Below, one piece after another: positions 1-8,291 of a stretch of 64,000 nucleotides of DNA. The stretch lies in the NCBI GenBank assembly GCA_965227645.1, contig OZ245773.1, forward strand, positions 3,286,001-3,350,000, read 5' to 3'. A program made the position numbers and the translations under genes. The first letter of the stretch is position 1. The number at the start of each line of letters is the position of its first letter. A model generated the notes under the pieces. The model had not been told where the DNA came from and ran no database searches. It saw nothing but the letters and a program-made list of their open reading frames with translations. The DNA comes from Flavimaribacter sp024343425. Its GTDB lineage: Bacteria > Pseudomonadota > Alphaproteobacteria > Rhizobiales > Rhizobiaceae.

Positions 1-651
1 ACCTTTGAAATGGCGCGCCGGCTCAAGGAGCGGGGCAAGGAGCCGGGCCGCGTTATCCTGATCGATCCCTATATCGAACGCGGCAGAATGCGCGAGCAGT
101 TCGAGACGAATCGCCGGGTCGGAGCGTCAGGTCCGATCGCTTTCGCCGCCTCGGCCTTGTCGAGAGCGCGGCTCGCCTATACGCGCCTGAAAAGCAAGAT
201 CGGAAATTATCGCGCGACCGGTTTGTGGATCAGCAGCACAGACCCGAAAGCGTTCGATATTCCCGAAGTGCGGCAAAAAATTCTCGAAGATGGCCGGAAA
301 AACCGGAAACAGCCGACCAGGGATGAAGACGTCACCGGCAAGGAGCGTTTCCAGAACGAGGCCCTGATCAACAAGCACCGCTCGGACACCGGCGTCTACG
401 CATCCGAAGTCCTGCGATACGCTTTCTATCGCTACAGCACCGATCATTCGATCGAAAACCATGTCGACATCATCGCCAGCGAGCATCTGAAGAAGAAGCT
501 GAAAAACCCGCATCACCCGGTCTGCCGAGCGATGCCCAATCACGATATCATCGTAGCCGGTCGCAGGCATGACGACACGGTGTCGACGACAACCGCGCTC
601 AACAGCTCCATCATGCAGGACCTGATCGCCAAGCCCATCCCGCAGGCTTGA
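1..651 (+). CDS. Thioesterase domain, C-terminal part of a carrier/thioesterase protein (5' end outside window)
   Basis: The frame is open from base 1, so the true start lies upstream. The visible 216 residues are the second half of an alpha/beta-hydrolase thioesterase of the nonribosomal-peptide type. It is a clear paralogue of the next gene: both share the aspartate strand (LIDPYIE here, LIDPFIE there), the RMRxxxE stretch, the SxVYASEVLR-like segment, and the C-terminal GxxHxDTVSTTT catalytic-histidine motif. The nucleophile region is not visible because it would lie upstream of base 1. The gene ends 6 bases before the next start, so the two are probably translated together. Function in peptide or acyl release is inferred from the family; the acyl substrate is unknown. 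Confidence 0.8.
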   Translation, partial: TFEMARRLKERGKEPGRVILIDPYIERGRMREQFETNRRVGASGPIAFAASALSRARLAYTRLKSKIGNYRATGLWISSTDPKAFDIPEVRQKILEDGRKNRKQPTRDEDVTGKERFQNEALINKHRSDTGVYASEVLRYAFYRYSTDHSIENHVDIIASEHLKKKLKNPHHPVCRAMPNHDIIVAGRRHDDTVSTTTALNSSIMQDLIAKPIPQA

Positions 652-657
652 CCGTCG

Positions 658-1887
658 ATGGAAGCGCACATCACAGACACGGAGCTTATCGCCCGGGACG
701 ATCTCGGACTGGAGAACCCTCACGCGCCGCCGGAAACCGTCGTCGAAGAAAAACTGGCCGGCTTCTGGCGCGAGATCTTCGGAATCGAAGGGATCGGGAT
801 CGATGACGACTTCTTCGATCTCGGCGGCGATTCCGTCAAGGCGACCAGGCTGACCGAGACCATCAAACAGGAGCTCGGCAAGAGCTTCATGGCCGGTCAA
901 ATCGTCAAGAACCCGACCATTCGCGAAATCGCAGCGGCGCTCGAAGCAGCCGGAAACACGCAACTGCCCTCGCACGTCTTCGCCCTGCAGACAGGCGGAA
1001 CGAAAGCGCCCCTGTTTCTCGTGCACGGCGCCGCCGGGTTCTTCTTCCCCCATGTCGACTACATGCGGGCCTTTCATGACGACCAGCCGGTCTACGCCTT
1101 CCAGGTGCCGGGTTACGATGGCCAGATGCAGCCGTTCGACACGGTCGCGGACATCGCCGACTGCTATCTCGACGCCATCCTGCAGGTCAGCCCGGACGGC
1201 CCGTGGCATCTCGCCGGCATGTGCTCCGGCTCGTGGATCGTTTTCGAGATCGCCCGCCGTCTGGAAGAAAGCGGCAAGAAGCCCGAGAGGATCATTCTCA
1301 TCGATCCCTTTATTGAAGACGGTCGGATGCGTGATGAATATGAGCGGGCAAGACGCGATCATTCGGGAAGCCTGACAGCGCAGATCGCCTACGCCAATAC
1401 GCGTTTCAAGTCGTTCACACGGAGCCTGCGCCAGAAGTTCACCTGCTGGCGCGCGACGGGGCACTGGATCGATCCGATCGAAGAGAAGGCGCTCGCCATT
1501 CCGGTAGTCAGGGAGTGGCTGCTGAAGGAGCGACACGACTTTGTCTCGGCAGACGACATCGACGCGACAAAATCGCATGAGGCTTTCGAAGGCGAGACGC
1601 TGATCAACGCCTACCGCTCAGACGAAGCAGTTCTCGCTTCCGAAAAACTCAGACGCGCATTCTACGCCTACAGTTCGAAGAACAGCATCGCCAGTCACGT
1701 CGACATCATCGCCAGCGAGTTTCTCGACCAGCGACTGAAAAACCCGGTGAACCCGTTGCGGCGGATGATGCCGGACCAGACCGTAATCGTCCAGGGCGCC
1801 ACCCATATGGACACGGTGTCGACGACGACTTCGGACAACAGCGAAATCATCCAGCGCCTGCTGGACGAGCCAATCCCGGGCCGCTAG
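658..1887 (+). CDS. Stand-alone acyl/peptidyl carrier - thioesterase didomain protein with Cys nucleophile
   Basis: 409 aa. Residues about 25-100 form a carrier domain with the phosphopantetheine site FFDLGGDS (Ser59). Residues about 110-405 form a type I thioesterase: LVHGAAG oxyanion strand, nucleophile elbow GMCSG with Cys189 where most relatives have Ser, Asp216 in LIDPF, and His383 in GATHMDTV. There is no adenylation or condensation domain, so it must receive its acyl group from another enzyme, probably encoded upstream of the window. The upstream neighbour is a tandem paralogue. A Cys nucleophile is known from some NRPS thioesterases that form strained products such as beta-lactones (obafluorin type); whether that applies here is speculation. 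Confidence 0.85.
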   Translation: MEAHITDTELIARDDLGLENPHAPPETVVEEKLAGFWREIFGIEGIGIDDDFFDLGGDSVKATRLTETIKQELGKSFMAGQIVKNPTIREIAAALEAAGNTQLPSHVFALQTGGTKAPLFLVHGAAGFFFPHVDYMRAFHDDQPVYAFQVPGYDGQMQPFDTVADIADCYLDAILQVSPDGPWHLAGMCSGSWIVFEIARRLEESGKKPERIILIDPFIEDGRMRDEYERARRDHSGSLTAQIAYANTRFKSFTRSLRQKFTCWRATGHWIDPIEEKALAIPVVREWLLKERHDFVSADDIDATKSHEAFEGETLINAYRSDEAVLASEKLRRAFYAYSSKNSIASHVDIIASEFLDQRLKNPVNPLRRMMPDQTVIVQGATHMDTVSTTTSDNSEIIQRLLDEPIPGR

Positions 1888-1888
1888 G

Positions 1889-2821
1889 TCAGCCGTTCCT
1901 GACAGCGTCCAGATGCCCGGCGAATGACGGGGCGTTCATCAGGGCCTTGCACCGTTCGAAACGACCGACCGAATAGGCCCAGAAATCTTCCGCCGGATTG
2001 TCGTCCGCGTGCTGAATCAGGCCCCAGAGCGTCCAGAGCAGGTCGCACATCGCCTTGTAGATGACCACCCTGCCCCGCTGCGCAGCGGTGGGTTCCTGGC
2101 CGAAATAGGCGCGCAGCATCTCGTCGTCCTGCGCCTCGTCGAACCCGGCTTCCACGGACACATCGCCGACGTCCCAAAGCGGATCGTTCATGCCCGAATA
2201 TTCCCAGTCAACGACCCACATCAGGCTCCCGTCGTCGAGAAAATTCTCGCAGAGCGGATCGCAGTGACAGGGAGCGAGCGCCGCAGGCGCCGCCTCGAGC
2301 GCCTGCTTCACAGGCTCGGCCGCGGCGACGATGTCATGATATCCGTCCGGCAGTGTGGCGTCCTTGTCAGCCAGAACCTTCAGATAGTCCTCAATCATTG
2401 CGAATAGCTCGAAGCGAAATTCGAATGTCTCACCCGAATTGTGAAGCTTGCTCAGCGCCTCACCCGCGCGGGCTGGCGAACCCGCCCTGGTCTTGAACAG
2501 AGACGGCGACATGGTCTCGATGTCGTCAATCGCCCGGCTGATCATGACGCCGGAATCCGGATCGCCCCACAGCACTTCCGCCGACACGCCGGCGCGCCAG
2601 GCGGCTTTCGCATTGTGGAGTTCGACCTTACGGTCGATATAGGCCTCGGTTCCGGCGCCTGGAATTCGAACGATGACGGACTGCCCGCCGGTCGCGACAA
2701 GGTAGACCTTGTTGGTCATTCCTCCCAGTCGTTCGATCGAACAGTCCTGCGCCTCGACAGCCTCGAAACCTGGCGCATTTCGTAGAGCCGTGATCACGGC
2801 GTCGGTATCTTCATTCGTCAT
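1889..2821 (-). CDS. Choline/ethanolamine kinase-like phosphotransferase (APH fold)
   Basis: 310 aa, aminoglycoside-phosphotransferase/choline-kinase fold. The N-terminal nucleotide-binding lobe has GGMTNKVYLV. The catalytic Brenner motif reads PCHCDPLCENFL (about residues 180-195), and the metal-binding segment is VVDWEYSGMNDPLWDVGD, with the W-E-Y and D-P pattern typical of choline/ethanolamine kinases rather than antibiotic kinases. It lies 17 bases downstream of the FAD amine oxidoreductase on the same strand and is probably co-transcribed with it, which fits a role in handling a choline- or aminoalcohol-type compound. The exact substrate cannot be read from sequence. It converges on the thioesterase gene with a 1-base gap. 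Confidence 0.8.
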   Translation of the reverse strand: MTNEDTDAVITALRNAPGFEAVEAQDCSIERLGGMTNKVYLVATGGQSVIVRIPGAGTEAYIDRKVELHNAKAAWRAGVSAEVLWGDPDSGVMISRAIDDIETMSPSLFKTRAGSPARAGEALSKLHNSGETFEFRFELFAMIEDYLKVLADKDATLPDGYHDIVAAAEPVKQALEAAPAALAPCHCDPLCENFLDDGSLMWVVDWEYSGMNDPLWDVGDVSVEAGFDEAQDDEMLRAYFGQEPTAAQRGRVVIYKAMCDLLWTLWGLIQHADDNPAEDFWAYSVGRFERCKALMNAPSFAGHLDAVRNG

Positions 2822-2838
2822 CGTTCGTTCCCGTGTCG

Positions 2839-5256
2839 TTATGATTTCAAACGCAGATTGTCCGGATCATAGAGCGGTCCTTCGGCGCGCGTTACCGGGT
2901 AACGTTCACCGAATACTTCCAGCTCGAAGCCGGTTTCAGCTTCCAGATCGGCCGGCAGATATGCGTAGATAATCGTCTTTTCGACCGTAAAGCCATAGCC
3001 GGCGCTGCAGGCGAGAGAAACGGTTTCGCCATCGAGAAGCAGGGTCTCGCCGCCGGTCAATGGCAGCTTTTCGCTTGTCACGAATGTGTTCAACCCTCGT
3101 TCGACGCCTTCCGATTTCTGCTTTTCAAGCGCCTTTCTGCCGATGAAATTCCCCTTTGACTTCAGGTGCACCCGAAAGCCGAGACCGGCTTCGATTGGCG
3201 TGTAGTCCGGCGTTATATCCGCGCTCCAGTAGAGGTACCCCTTTTCCAGTCGCAGCGATTCAATCGCCCGATATCCGACATCGGCGACGCCGTGTTCGAG
3301 ACCGGCATTCCACAGCGTGTCGTAGACGTGCAACCCGAACTCAGTCGGAACATGCAGTTCCCATCCCAGTTCGCCGACATAGCCGATACGGATCGCGCGC
3401 ACCGGCGCTGCGCCAATGGTAATGTCGCGCGCTGTCGCAAATGGAAACGCCTCGTTCGACATATCGTCTTCGCAAACAGCCTGCAGAACATCGCGCGCCT
3501 TCGGCCCGCAGATATTGATGACGGCGCGCGCGGATGTGACTTCAATCAACTGTGCTCCGCCTTCCTTCGGAAGATGTCTACGGATCCAGTCGGAATCGTG
3601 AACGCCAAACCCGGACCCCGTGACGATGTAGTAGTGATCCTCGCCGAGCCGGGTGATCGTAAGGTCCGCCTCGATCCCGCCCGCATCGTTGCAAAGCTGT
3701 GTGTAGATCACCGAACCCAGCGGTTTGTCGACATTCGACACAGCCATTGCCTGCAAGGCTTGGCAAGCGCCCGGCCCAATCAGTTCGAACTTGGAAAAGC
3801 TGGACTGGTCAATAAGCGCGACGCGTTCGCGAACCGCCTGGTGTTCACTCTCTGAGAAGGCCTTCCAGCCCGGATCGAGGAAAGCAAGCTGGTCAACGGG
3901 CTCCACGCCTTCCGGCGCGAACCAGAGCGGCCGTTCCCAACCGTTCTTTGATCCGTAGACGGCGCCCTTTTCCTTGAGGCGATGATAGAGAGGGCTCAGT
4001 CGCAATTGACGCGCTGTCTCATGTTCCTGTCCCGGATAGCGCATCTTGTAGTGGTGCGCGTAGTGTTCCACCGCGCGAGGATACATGAAACTGCGCGCGC
4101 CGTGGTGTGGTCCGAACCGACGGATGTCGAGCGGCCAGAGGTCGAGGCTCGGCCTGCCCTCGAGAATCCATTCCGCGATCATTTCGCCAGCGCCGCCGCC
4201 GGCGGCAATCCCGTAAAGAAAGCCGGTCGCGGACATGAGGTTTTCAAAACCTGGCGCCCATCCCATCACAAAATCGCCGTCCGCCGAATAGGGGATCGGA
4301 CCGTTGATGACGGTGCGAATGCCGACTTCGTTGACGATCGGCGTCACCTCGCCAGCCTTCACGGCCAACGGCTCGAAACGCTCAAGATTCTCAGGCAGGA
4401 GTTGGCGTGCGAATTCACCGGGAATGCCGCGATCCCCAAACGGAATGGTGTCATCCTCATATCCGCCGATCACCAGTCGCCCGCCCGCGTCCGGTTTGTA
4501 ATAGACGAGGCGTTCAGGATCGCGCAGCGTCGGCAGGTTGTCCGGAAAACCGGGGATCGGCTCCGTGACGATATATTGATGCTCGACCGCGCACGCAGGA
4601 ATCTTGAGGCCAAGTTTGCTACCGAGCTCGCGGCTCCACATGCCCGCCGCCAGCGTCACGGTCTCTGCCTCGAAGGCGATATCTCCGGCGAGCACCCGAT
4701 GCACGCGCCCGTTCCTGACCTCGAAATCGGTGACCTTCGTGTTCTGGAGGATATCGACGCCGAGCTTGCGGGCCGCTGCGGCGATCGCCTGGCACAGGCT
4801 CGCCGGATCGACATGCCCGTCGGAAGGAATAAAGGCGGCGCCTTCGAGGCCGGCGGTTTCGATATAGGGAAACAGCTCCTTCGCATCGGCCGGCGAAATG
4901 ATATGCATATCGAGATCAAAGCTGCGCGCCATGGTGGCGAGCCGCTTTGCCTCGAGCAGTCGCTCGTTCGTCGCCGCCAGTCGCAGGCTTCCCACCTTCT
5001 TCCAGTCGAAGGCCATGCCTGTCTCGGCTTCAAGCCGGTCGTAGAGCGCCACGGACCGCTTGAGCATGCGCGTGGTATTTCGGGACGAACGGAGTTGACC
5101 GACGAGACCGGCCGCATGCCAGGTCGCGCCTTCGGTCAACGCCGATTTTTCAAGAAGCACAATGTCCTTTTCGCCAGCAAGTGCGAGATGATAGGCGATA
5201 GAACAGCCGATTATGCCGCCGCCAATGATCAGATGATTGACCGAAATTGCACTCAC
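2839..5256 (-). CDS. FAD-dependent oxidoreductase with GcvT-type folate domain (dimethylglycine/sarcosine dehydrogenase family)
   Basis: About 805 aa from a GTG start. The N-terminal DAO domain has the dinucleotide fold LIIGGGIIGCSIAYHLA and the GATWHAAGLVGQLR segment seen in dimethylglycine and sarcosine dehydrogenases. The second half (about residue 420 onward) is the GcvT/aminomethyltransferase-like tetrahydrofolate domain, with GYVGELGWELHVP, YRAIESLRLEKGYLYW and a C-terminal barrel. It probably demethylates an N-methylated amine and passes the one-carbon unit to folate. An in-frame ATG exists 63 bases upstream, but it falls inside a palindrome that looks like an operator and would add a non-family N-terminus, so I chose the GTG. 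Its neighbours are a kinase downstream and a divergent DeoR regulator. Confidence 0.85.
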   Translation of the reverse strand: MSAISVNHLIIGGGIIGCSIAYHLALAGEKDIVLLEKSALTEGATWHAAGLVGQLRSSRNTTRMLKRSVALYDRLEAETGMAFDWKKVGSLRLAATNERLLEAKRLATMARSFDLDMHIISPADAKELFPYIETAGLEGAAFIPSDGHVDPASLCQAIAAAARKLGVDILQNTKVTDFEVRNGRVHRVLAGDIAFEAETVTLAAGMWSRELGSKLGLKIPACAVEHQYIVTEPIPGFPDNLPTLRDPERLVYYKPDAGGRLVIGGYEDDTIPFGDRGIPGEFARQLLPENLERFEPLAVKAGEVTPIVNEVGIRTVINGPIPYSADGDFVMGWAPGFENLMSATGFLYGIAAGGGAGEMIAEWILEGRPSLDLWPLDIRRFGPHHGARSFMYPRAVEHYAHHYKMRYPGQEHETARQLRLSPLYHRLKEKGAVYGSKNGWERPLWFAPEGVEPVDQLAFLDPGWKAFSESEHQAVRERVALIDQSSFSKFELIGPGACQALQAMAVSNVDKPLGSVIYTQLCNDAGGIEADLTITRLGEDHYYIVTGSGFGVHDSDWIRRHLPKEGGAQLIEVTSARAVINICGPKARDVLQAVCEDDMSNEAFPFATARDITIGAAPVRAIRIGYVGELGWELHVPTEFGLHVYDTLWNAGLEHGVADVGYRAIESLRLEKGYLYWSADITPDYTPIEAGLGFRVHLKSKGNFIGRKALEKQKSEGVERGLNTFVTSEKLPLTGGETLLLDGETVSLACSAGYGFTVEKTIIYAYLPADLEAETGFELEVFGERYPVTRAEGPLYDPDNLRLKS

Positions 5257-5313
5257 GCGCCGTACGCCGCTGGTTTGCTCGGAACACACTATCCAAGCCA
5301 AGTGGACATGAAT

Positions 5314-5328
5314 CAACAAATATTGTTG
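5314..5328. promoter_or_regulatory. Palindrome, candidate operator between oxidoreductase and deoR-type gene
   Basis: CAACAA-ATA-TTGTTG is a perfect 6-base inverted repeat with a 3-base centre, in an AT-rich divergent intergenic region. DeoR-type regulators usually bind inverted repeats near their own gene. Assignment to the adjacent DeoR protein is inference. Confidence 0.45.
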
Positions 5329-5390
5329 TTTTATGTTGAAATAAATAAACTGCTATCATCCGGATGTGGACAAGTGGAAGAAGCAGACAC

Positions 5391-6161
5391 ATGTCGAAAT
5401 ATGAAACCGCGATACGCGAAGCCGTGACTCTACGCGGCAGCGTTACAGTCGCCGAACTGGCCGACGCCCTTGACGTTTCGGGCCAGACGGTGCGGCGGAT
5501 CATCAAACCGATGGTCGACAGAGGCGAAGTCAGGAAAGTACATGGCGCCATCGTCAGCGCAAGAAGCGCGATGGATCCGCCATTTCTTGCGCGCATGCAT
5601 GAACAGCAAAAAGAAAAGGCTGCAATCGCGGCGGCGGTTGCGCAGCTGATCGACGATGATGGCATCGTGGCGATCGACACCGGCTCCACGTCAGCCTACG
5701 TCGCGCAGGCCTTGCGTGTTCGCCGCAACCTGACCGTGGTCACCAATTCGGCGTTCGTCGCAAGCACGCTGTCGATGATCGAAGGCAATCGGGTGTTCAT
5801 GGCTGGAAGCCGGTTGCGTGATCATGACGGAGCCGCATTCGACCGCGCAGCTTTTGACGTGATCGCCGGCTTCAAGGTGGACTACGCAATCCTCTCGGCC
5901 TCCGAGGTCCATCCAGAACGCGGCTTCCTGGTTCAGGAACAATGCGAAAAGGATATCGCCGGGGCGATGATGGAGATCGCTTCCTTCAGCGTCATGGCTG
6001 TCGACTGCGCCAAGTTCAGGTATACGGGGCGGCGACCACTGCTGAGCCTGCCCAGGATGCTTGATGGAAGCATCATCGTGACCGAAGCTACGCCGGACAG
6101 CAGTTTCAACGATCTCCTGAAACCGTACCGTGTCGAGATTGCCGCCGCTCAGGCTGGGTGA
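5391..6161 (+). CDS. DeoR/GlpR-family transcriptional regulator
   Basis: 256 aa. An N-terminal DeoR winged helix-turn-helix (VTVAELADALDVSGQTVRRI, about residues 17-36, then the RKVHGAIVS wing) is followed by a DeoRC sensor domain with the family pattern VAIDTGSTSAYVAQAL and LTVVTNSAFVAS. DeoR proteins sense phosphorylated metabolites, which fits the kinase-like protein in the divergent operon. The start was chosen at ATG 5391 because GGAAG precedes it by 10 bases; a start 27 bases upstream lacks a ribosome site. Its last 13 bases overlap the convergent hydrolase gene. It likely controls the divergent oxidoreductase-kinase operon through the palindrome in the intergenic region. Confidence 0.88.
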   Translation: MSKYETAIREAVTLRGSVTVAELADALDVSGQTVRRIIKPMVDRGEVRKVHGAIVSARSAMDPPFLARMHEQQKEKAAIAAAVAQLIDDDGIVAIDTGSTSAYVAQALRVRRNLTVVTNSAFVASTLSMIEGNRVFMAGSRLRDHDGAAFDRAAFDVIAGFKVDYAILSASEVHPERGFLVQEQCEKDIAGAMMEIASFSVMAVDCAKFRYTGRRPLLSLPRMLDGSIIVTEATPDSSFNDLLKPYRVEIAAAQAG

Positions 6162-6949
6162 GGCAAAAACCCGCGGAGGGCCTTCAACACTTCGTCAGGC
6201 CTTTCTCCCGGCAGCATATGGCCCGCGCCCGGGATCACGATCTCTCTCGCATCCGTCAGGACGGCCGCCATCTTCCGTCCCTGCTTCAACGGCGTCATCT
6301 TGTCATTCTCCGCGAGGATGCAGAGGCACGGACACGTAACGGATCGCGCGGCGTCCTCTCCCCCGTCATAGCTGGCGCATGCCGACAAATCGGCGAACAG
6401 GGCGCCGGATTCGTTGCTCGCCATCAAATGCCTGCCGAAATTCATCTGGTCGAGACCCGGCAGCGTCGCATCATGAAAATGCCCGTCCCGGCCGTGTCCC
6501 CAATCCGTCATTGCGGCGATCGCCTTTTCCTCACGGTTTTGCGCCATGTCGAGCAGAGCCGGATTGACCGGTATCGCGAGCGCTGTTGCAACCAGCGTCA
6601 GAGACGCGACCGCGTCCGGGTGAGTGGATGCAAGCTCAAGTCCCACGTGTCCGCCCTGGGAATGACCGACGACGTGGGCCCGCTTGACGCCTGCCTGTTT
6701 CAACAGGTCCGCGCACCATTCAGCCATGTCACGAATGGAAGTTAGGGCCTCCCCGCCGGACAGACCGTGCGCCGGCAGGTCGGGCATCAACACCTGCCAG
6801 CCGCGATTGGCGAGAAACCGACCCTGGAGCATCCATGTCAGATGGGTCTGCCCACTGCCGTGAAGGAGGAGCAAAACCGTTCCGTTCGGATCAAACTCTC
6901 GGCCGCCAGTGCTGACAAAAACCGGGGCGCCATTGACATCGATCTTCAT
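6149..6949 (-). CDS. Alpha/beta hydrolase
   Basis: 266 aa. A complete catalytic triad is visible: Ser97 in VGHSQGG, Asp216 in LAENDKMTP, His244 in PGAGHMLPG, with the oxyanion HGSGQTH near residue 30. The protein resembles cytoplasmic carboxylesterase or enol-lactone hydrolase types; no signal peptide is present. It is the last gene of the leftward ABC-transporter operon and its ATG overlaps the TGA of the PLP enzyme by 4 bases, so translation is coupled. It probably hydrolyses an ester, thioester or amide derivative of the imported compound. The substrate is unknown. Confidence 0.8.
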   Translation of the reverse strand: MKIDVNGAPVFVSTGGREFDPNGTVLLLLHGSGQTHLTWMLQGRFLANRGWQVLMPDLPAHGLSGGEALTSIRDMAEWCADLLKQAGVKRAHVVGHSQGGHVGLELASTHPDAVASLTLVATALAIPVNPALLDMAQNREEKAIAAMTDWGHGRDGHFHDATLPGLDQMNFGRHLMASNESGALFADLSACASYDGGEDAARSVTCPCLCILAENDKMTPLKQGRKMAAVLTDAREIVIPGAGHMLPGERPDEVLKALRGFLPHPA

Positions 6950-8250
6950 TTCGAGCCTCCGACAGATTTGCCAGCGATCTTCAAAGCCCTGTCGAAATCC
7001 GCCGCCAGATCGTCGAAATCCTCGAGCCCGACAGAAATTCGGATCATGTCGTCCGTCAATCCGGCGTTCTCCATCGCCTGCGGCGTCAGGTGCGAATGCG
7101 TCGTCGATCCCGGATGGATGACCAATGTTTTGGCGTCTCCCACATTTGCCAGATGCGAGGCGAGTTCCACGGACTCGATGAAGGTTCGTCCCGCCTCGCG
7201 TCCTCCCTTGACGCCGCAGGCGATGATTGATCCTGCTCCTTTCGGCATCAGGCGCTTCGCAACATCATGATCGGGATGATCGTCCAGCGATGGATGTCGG
7301 ACCCACCCGATCTGTTCATGCGCGGACAGGAACGCGAGCATTTTCTGCGTGTTCGACATGTGCCTCTCCATCCGGAGGCCGAGGGTTTCCAGCCCTTGGA
7401 GCAGATGGAAGGCATTGGTCGGCGACAGACACGGACCGACATTGTACATGCCCTCGGAACGCACGCGCATTGTGAAGGCGAGCGGCCCGAATTCTTCCCA
7501 CAGATTGACCTGCTGAAAGGCATAGTGCGGGCTTGTCAGGGTCGGGAAACGATCGTTTTGGCCCCAGTCGAAATTGCCGCCATCGATGATTGCGCCGCCC
7601 ATGGCTACGCCGTGACCGCCAATCCATTTCGTCAGGGAATGGATGACAATATTGGCGCCATGATCGAGGGGTTTGAACAACCACGGCGTATTGAAGGTCG
7701 CGTCGAGAACCAAGGGAACGCCGGCTTGCTCAGCGATGGCTGCGATCTTCGGAACATCCATGATGTCCAGACCCGGATTGCCGATCACCTCTCCAAAAAT
7801 CATCTTGGTGTTCGGCCGGATCGCAGCGGCAATACCGTCCGGATCATTGGGTTTCACGAAGGTCGTCTCAACGCCGTAGCGGCTCAGCGTGTGTTCGAAA
7901 AGATTGATGTTCGCCCCGTACATCTGCGACGAGGAGACGATGTGATCGCCGGCCGAGCACAAGGCCAGAACCGTCAGGAACAGCGCAGACATGCCTGACG
8001 CGACGGCGACGGCGGCGACGCCGCCTTCGAGAGCCGCGAGGCGTTGCTCAAGCACGGCGACTGTGGGGTTGCTCAGGCGGGAGTAGATGTGTCCGCCGAT
8101 TTCCATATTGAAGAGAGCGGCTGCGTGTTCGCTGTCCTCGAAGACATAGGATGTGGTCTGGTGTATCGGCACGGCGCGAGAACCAAACCGCTCGTCCGGG
8201 CTCTGCCCGGCATGCAATCCGAGCGTATCGAACTTGTAGTCGCCGGCCAT
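6946..8250 (-). CDS. O-acetylhomoserine aminocarboxypropyltransferase/sulfhydrylase-like PLP enzyme
   Basis: 434 aa, Cys/Met metabolism PLP family. The PLP lysine is Lys208 in VIHSLTKWIGGHG; YSRLSNPTVAVLE, the SGMSAL cofactor phosphate loop, and VLDATFNTPWL with the cofactor-ring Asp are all in place. Family members make homocysteine or methionine from O-acetylhomoserine and a thiol, or act as gamma-lyases. The start at 8250 is set by a strong GGGAGGAAGG ribosome site; the frame is open further upstream but that would run through the permease gene. It lies 41 bases after the second permease of the importer and is coupled to the following hydrolase, so the imported compound may be sulfur-containing or feed this enzyme. 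Confidence 0.85.
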   Translation of the reverse strand: MAGDYKFDTLGLHAGQSPDERFGSRAVPIHQTTSYVFEDSEHAAALFNMEIGGHIYSRLSNPTVAVLEQRLAALEGGVAAVAVASGMSALFLTVLALCSAGDHIVSSSQMYGANINLFEHTLSRYGVETTFVKPNDPDGIAAAIRPNTKMIFGEVIGNPGLDIMDVPKIAAIAEQAGVPLVLDATFNTPWLFKPLDHGANIVIHSLTKWIGGHGVAMGGAIIDGGNFDWGQNDRFPTLTSPHYAFQQVNLWEEFGPLAFTMRVRSEGMYNVGPCLSPTNAFHLLQGLETLGLRMERHMSNTQKMLAFLSAHEQIGWVRHPSLDDHPDHDVAKRLMPKGAGSIIACGVKGGREAGRTFIESVELASHLANVGDAKTLVIHPGSTTHSHLTPQAMENAGLTDDMIRISVGLEDFDDLAADFDRALKIAGKSVGGSK

Positions 8251-8291
8251 GCGCCTTCCTCCCGAAGAAAACCGGTCTCCCTTAACAGGAA

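Noticed and set aside
127..1578. 483-codon minus-strand frame spanning the two thioesterase genes
   Set aside because: It runs antisense across two genes with catalytic motifs on the plus strand and has no recognisable domain.
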